Shown in pieces: positions 20,888-22,503 of a stretch of DNA of 22,503 bases. The position numbers were made by a program, and so were the translations under genes. The first letter of the stretch is position 1. Each line of letters begins with the position of its first letter. The notes below the pieces were generated by a model. That model saw nothing but the letters and a program-made list of their open reading frames with translations. It did no database searches and was not told the origin of the DNA. The DNA comes from Bordetella parapertussis (lineage in GTDB: Bacteria > Pseudomonadota > Gammaproteobacteria > Burkholderiales > Burkholderiaceae_B), in contig CAMAYM010000038.1 in the NCBI GenBank assembly GCA_945862495.1, positions 1 to 22,503 of the forward strand, in the 5' to 3' direction.

Positions 20888-21651
20888 CCAAGGGGTCACC
20901 CATCACCATTTCCGTTGTTACCGCGACTTGGAATTGCGCCGAAACTCTACCGGACTGCCTGGCATCGCTGGCTCGGCAAAGCTATGCAAACAGGGAGCAC
21001 GTGATTGTCGACGGGGCTAGCACCGATGGGACGGTTGACGTTATCAAACAGAATATTGACAAGATTGCCACATTCAAAAGCGAACTTGATAGGGGTATTT
21101 ACGACGCACTTAACAAAGGGATTCAACTATCGACCGGTGATGTGGTTGGTTTTTTGCATGCAGACGATTTTTATGCCTCCGATGGCGCGCTCTCTAAAAT
21201 TGCCAATGCCTTTGAAGATCCGAATATCTGCGCGGTGTTCGGCGATCTTGAATACGTGAGCCAGAAAGACACATCCAAAGTGATCAGGCGCTGGCAAAGC
21301 AAGCCATTCAACCCGAAGGACCTCGGTTGGGGTTGGATGCCAGCGCACCCGACTCTGTATGTGCGTCGGGAATGGTATTCACGCATTGGCGGCTTTGATA
21401 CTAGCTATCGTATTGCTGCCGATTACTTCAGCATCCTGAAGCTATTCTCCCACCTGGATTTTAAAACGGTGTACATCCCTGACGTACTGGTGACGATGCG
21501 ACTCGGCGGAGCCAGCAACAAATCAGTGAAAGCGATAGTCAAGAAGTCCAAAGAAGACTGGCGTGCCATGCGAAGTTGTGATTTCAGTATTCCAACTGCA
21601 CTGCGCGCAATGGTGTGGAAGAACCTGAGCAAACTTTCACAGTTCGCTTGA
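20884..21651 (+). CDS. Family 2 glycosyltransferase (WcaA-like)
   Basis: This 255-aa cytoplasmic or membrane-associated enzyme has a GT-A fold: ISVVTATWNCAETLPDCLAS at the start, DGASTDGT (about 43-50), the DxD-type metal site in LHADDFYASD (about 94-103), and HPTLYVRREWYSRIGGFD with RIAADYFSILK as the acceptor and base region. The family adds single sugars from nucleotide donors to lipid-linked polysaccharide precursors. Coupled by ATGA overlap to the MarR regulator. Donor and acceptor cannot be told. Confidence 0.88.
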   Translation: MTKGSPITISVVTATWNCAETLPDCLASLARQSYANREHVIVDGASTDGTVDVIKQNIDKIATFKSELDRGIYDALNKGIQLSTGDVVGFLHADDFYASDGALSKIANAFEDPNICAVFGDLEYVSQKDTSKVIRRWQSKPFNPKDLGWGWMPAHPTLYVRREWYSRIGGFDTSYRIAADYFSILKLFSHLDFKTVYIPDVLVTMRLGGASNKSVKAIVKKSKEDWRAMRSCDFSIPTALRAMVWKNLSKLSQFA

Positions 21652-21683
21652 TTCAAAGAATGCAATCCTCGAAAAGATAATTA

Positions 21684-22503
21684 ATGAACGCGGATACAAA
21701 AATTCAAGTCACCCCTGTCATTCTCTGCGGTGGCTCTGGCACCCGCCTGTGGCCTCTGTCTCGCGCCGGCTTTCCCAAGCAGTTCCTGAGCCTGACAGGG
21801 AACGAAAGCCTCTTCCAGCAAGCCGCGCAACGCTTAGTAGCCGTAAGTGCGGACGATATTCAGCTGGCTAAGCCCCTTATTATCACTAGCGAAGAGCACC
21901 GCTTCCTGGCTGCCGAGCAACTGCGCGAAGTCGGCATCGAACTTGGCGCGGCTCTGCTGGAGCCGGTGGGGCGTAACACAGCACCCGCACTCACCCTGGC
22001 TGCGCTGGCCGCACAACAAAACGGCACCGACCCCGTACTGGTCGTCACCCCGGCTGACCAGACGGTAGCCAACTCCGCCGTCTTCACCCTCGCCATGCAG
22101 CAAGCCGTGCGCGAGGCTGAACAGGGCAGTATCGTTATTCTGGGCATCACACCCGACCGGCCTGAAACGGGCTACGGCTACATCCAAACGTCTCCGTCAT
22201 TGCGAGGCGAAGCCGAAGCAATCAATTCAGTCCAGCGATTCGTAGAAAAGCCCAACGTCGCCACAGCGCAGCAGTACCTCGCCGATGGCGGCTACTATTG
22301 GAACGCCGGCATGTTCGTGCTCAAAGCCTCGGTCTGGCTAAAAGCCTTGGAGCAATTCAGGCCCGACATACTGCAAGCTACCCATGCCGCCTGGGAAGCA
22401 AGCAACACCGACGCCACTCCCTTTGTGCGCCCAGGCAAGGCCGAATTCACCGCTATCCCGTCTGAATCCGTCGACTACGCCGTCATGGAGCAGTTACCAG
22501 GCA
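21684..22503 (+). CDS. manC: Mannose-1-phosphate guanylyltransferase, 5' part
   Basis: The gene runs off the window after 273 codons (typical length about 470-480). The nucleotidyltransferase signature CGGSGTRLWPLSR...FPKQF is at residues 15-32, followed by LEPVGRNTAPALTLAAL, VVTPADQ (about 113), the ETGYGYI motif, FVEKP and YYWNAGMF. It makes GDP-mannose from mannose-1-phosphate and GTP; the full-length enzyme is often fused to a phosphomannose isomerase domain beyond this window. ATG at 21684 lies 32 bases after the glycosyltransferase stop. GDP-mannose, or GDP-fucose or rhamnose made from it, is thus a likely precursor of the local polysaccharide. Confidence 0.93.
   Translation, partial: MNADTKIQVTPVILCGGSGTRLWPLSRAGFPKQFLSLTGNESLFQQAAQRLVAVSADDIQLAKPLIITSEEHRFLAAEQLREVGIELGAALLEPVGRNTAPALTLAALAAQQNGTDPVLVVTPADQTVANSAVFTLAMQQAVREAEQGSIVILGITPDRPETGYGYIQTSPSLRGEAEAINSVQRFVEKPNVATAQQYLADGGYYWNAGMFVLKASVWLKALEQFRPDILQATHAAWEASNTDATPFVRPGKAEFTAIPSESVDYAVMEQLPG

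Noticed and set aside
1..22503. CRISPR array or transposase-type insertion sequence
   Set aside because: No regularly spaced repeats, DDE transposase or terminal inverted repeats with target duplications were seen.

Overview
The window reads as chromosome of a betaproteobacterium, most likely Burkholderiales (Comamonadaceae-like). The basis is the sequence style of the CAU tRNAs, the EPS-associated MarR regulator, and the codon usage. No search could be run, so the genus is left open. Surface-polysaccharide genes lie at both ends: a MraY/WecA-like sugar-phosphate transferase at 2043-3119 (-), and an EPS-type MarR regulator, a family 2 glycosyltransferase and ManC from 20516 to the window end (+). 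The roughly 17 kb between them looks like an integrated accessory element, possibly several nested ones.

Left end (1-5365). A tRNA(CAU) 5' fragment stops just after the anticodon loop. It is followed by a second, apparently complete tRNA(CAU) gene whose anticodon loop is interrupted by a ~246-nt group I intron. A terminator and a tyrosine recombinase come next. Two more tyrosine recombinases lie at 3374-5244. One 21-bp sequence occurs at both 108-128 and 5345-5365 with a single mismatch and may mark recombination ends. A run of 13 G lies just upstream of the MraY-like gene.

Middle (5366-13635). A palindrome-rich non-coding stretch leads into a two-gene unit: an unrecognised 682-aa protein translationally coupled to a tRNA-guanine-transglycosylase-like (TGT/DpdA-like) protein. 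A convergent unknown gene and a run of small unknown genes follow. Three genes here (starting at 5904, 10284 and 11839) share a promoter-leader layout: a TGTAGAC box, a GACAAT-like block about 20 nt later, and then a leader hairpin whose stem sequence differs each time while its pairing is kept.

Right part (13636-20282). After a structured non-coding segment comes a tightly packed plus-strand operon: a DUF6641-like protein, a small helical protein, a DUF6876-like protein, a NusG/RfaH paralog with an N-terminal extension, a large serine recombinase, and two ParB/RepB-like proteins. Several start-stop overlaps suggest coupled translation, and the first ribosome-binding site sits inside a hairpin. 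I read this as the maintenance and mobility core of an integrated plasmid-like element. The TGT-like enzyme and its partner are probable cargo.

Two sequences resembling the RfaH ops site, at 11628 and at 20454 just upstream of the polysaccharide operon, raise the possibility that a NusG-family antiterminator acts on both. Functions of the 682-aa, 309-aa and most small proteins are unknown to me.
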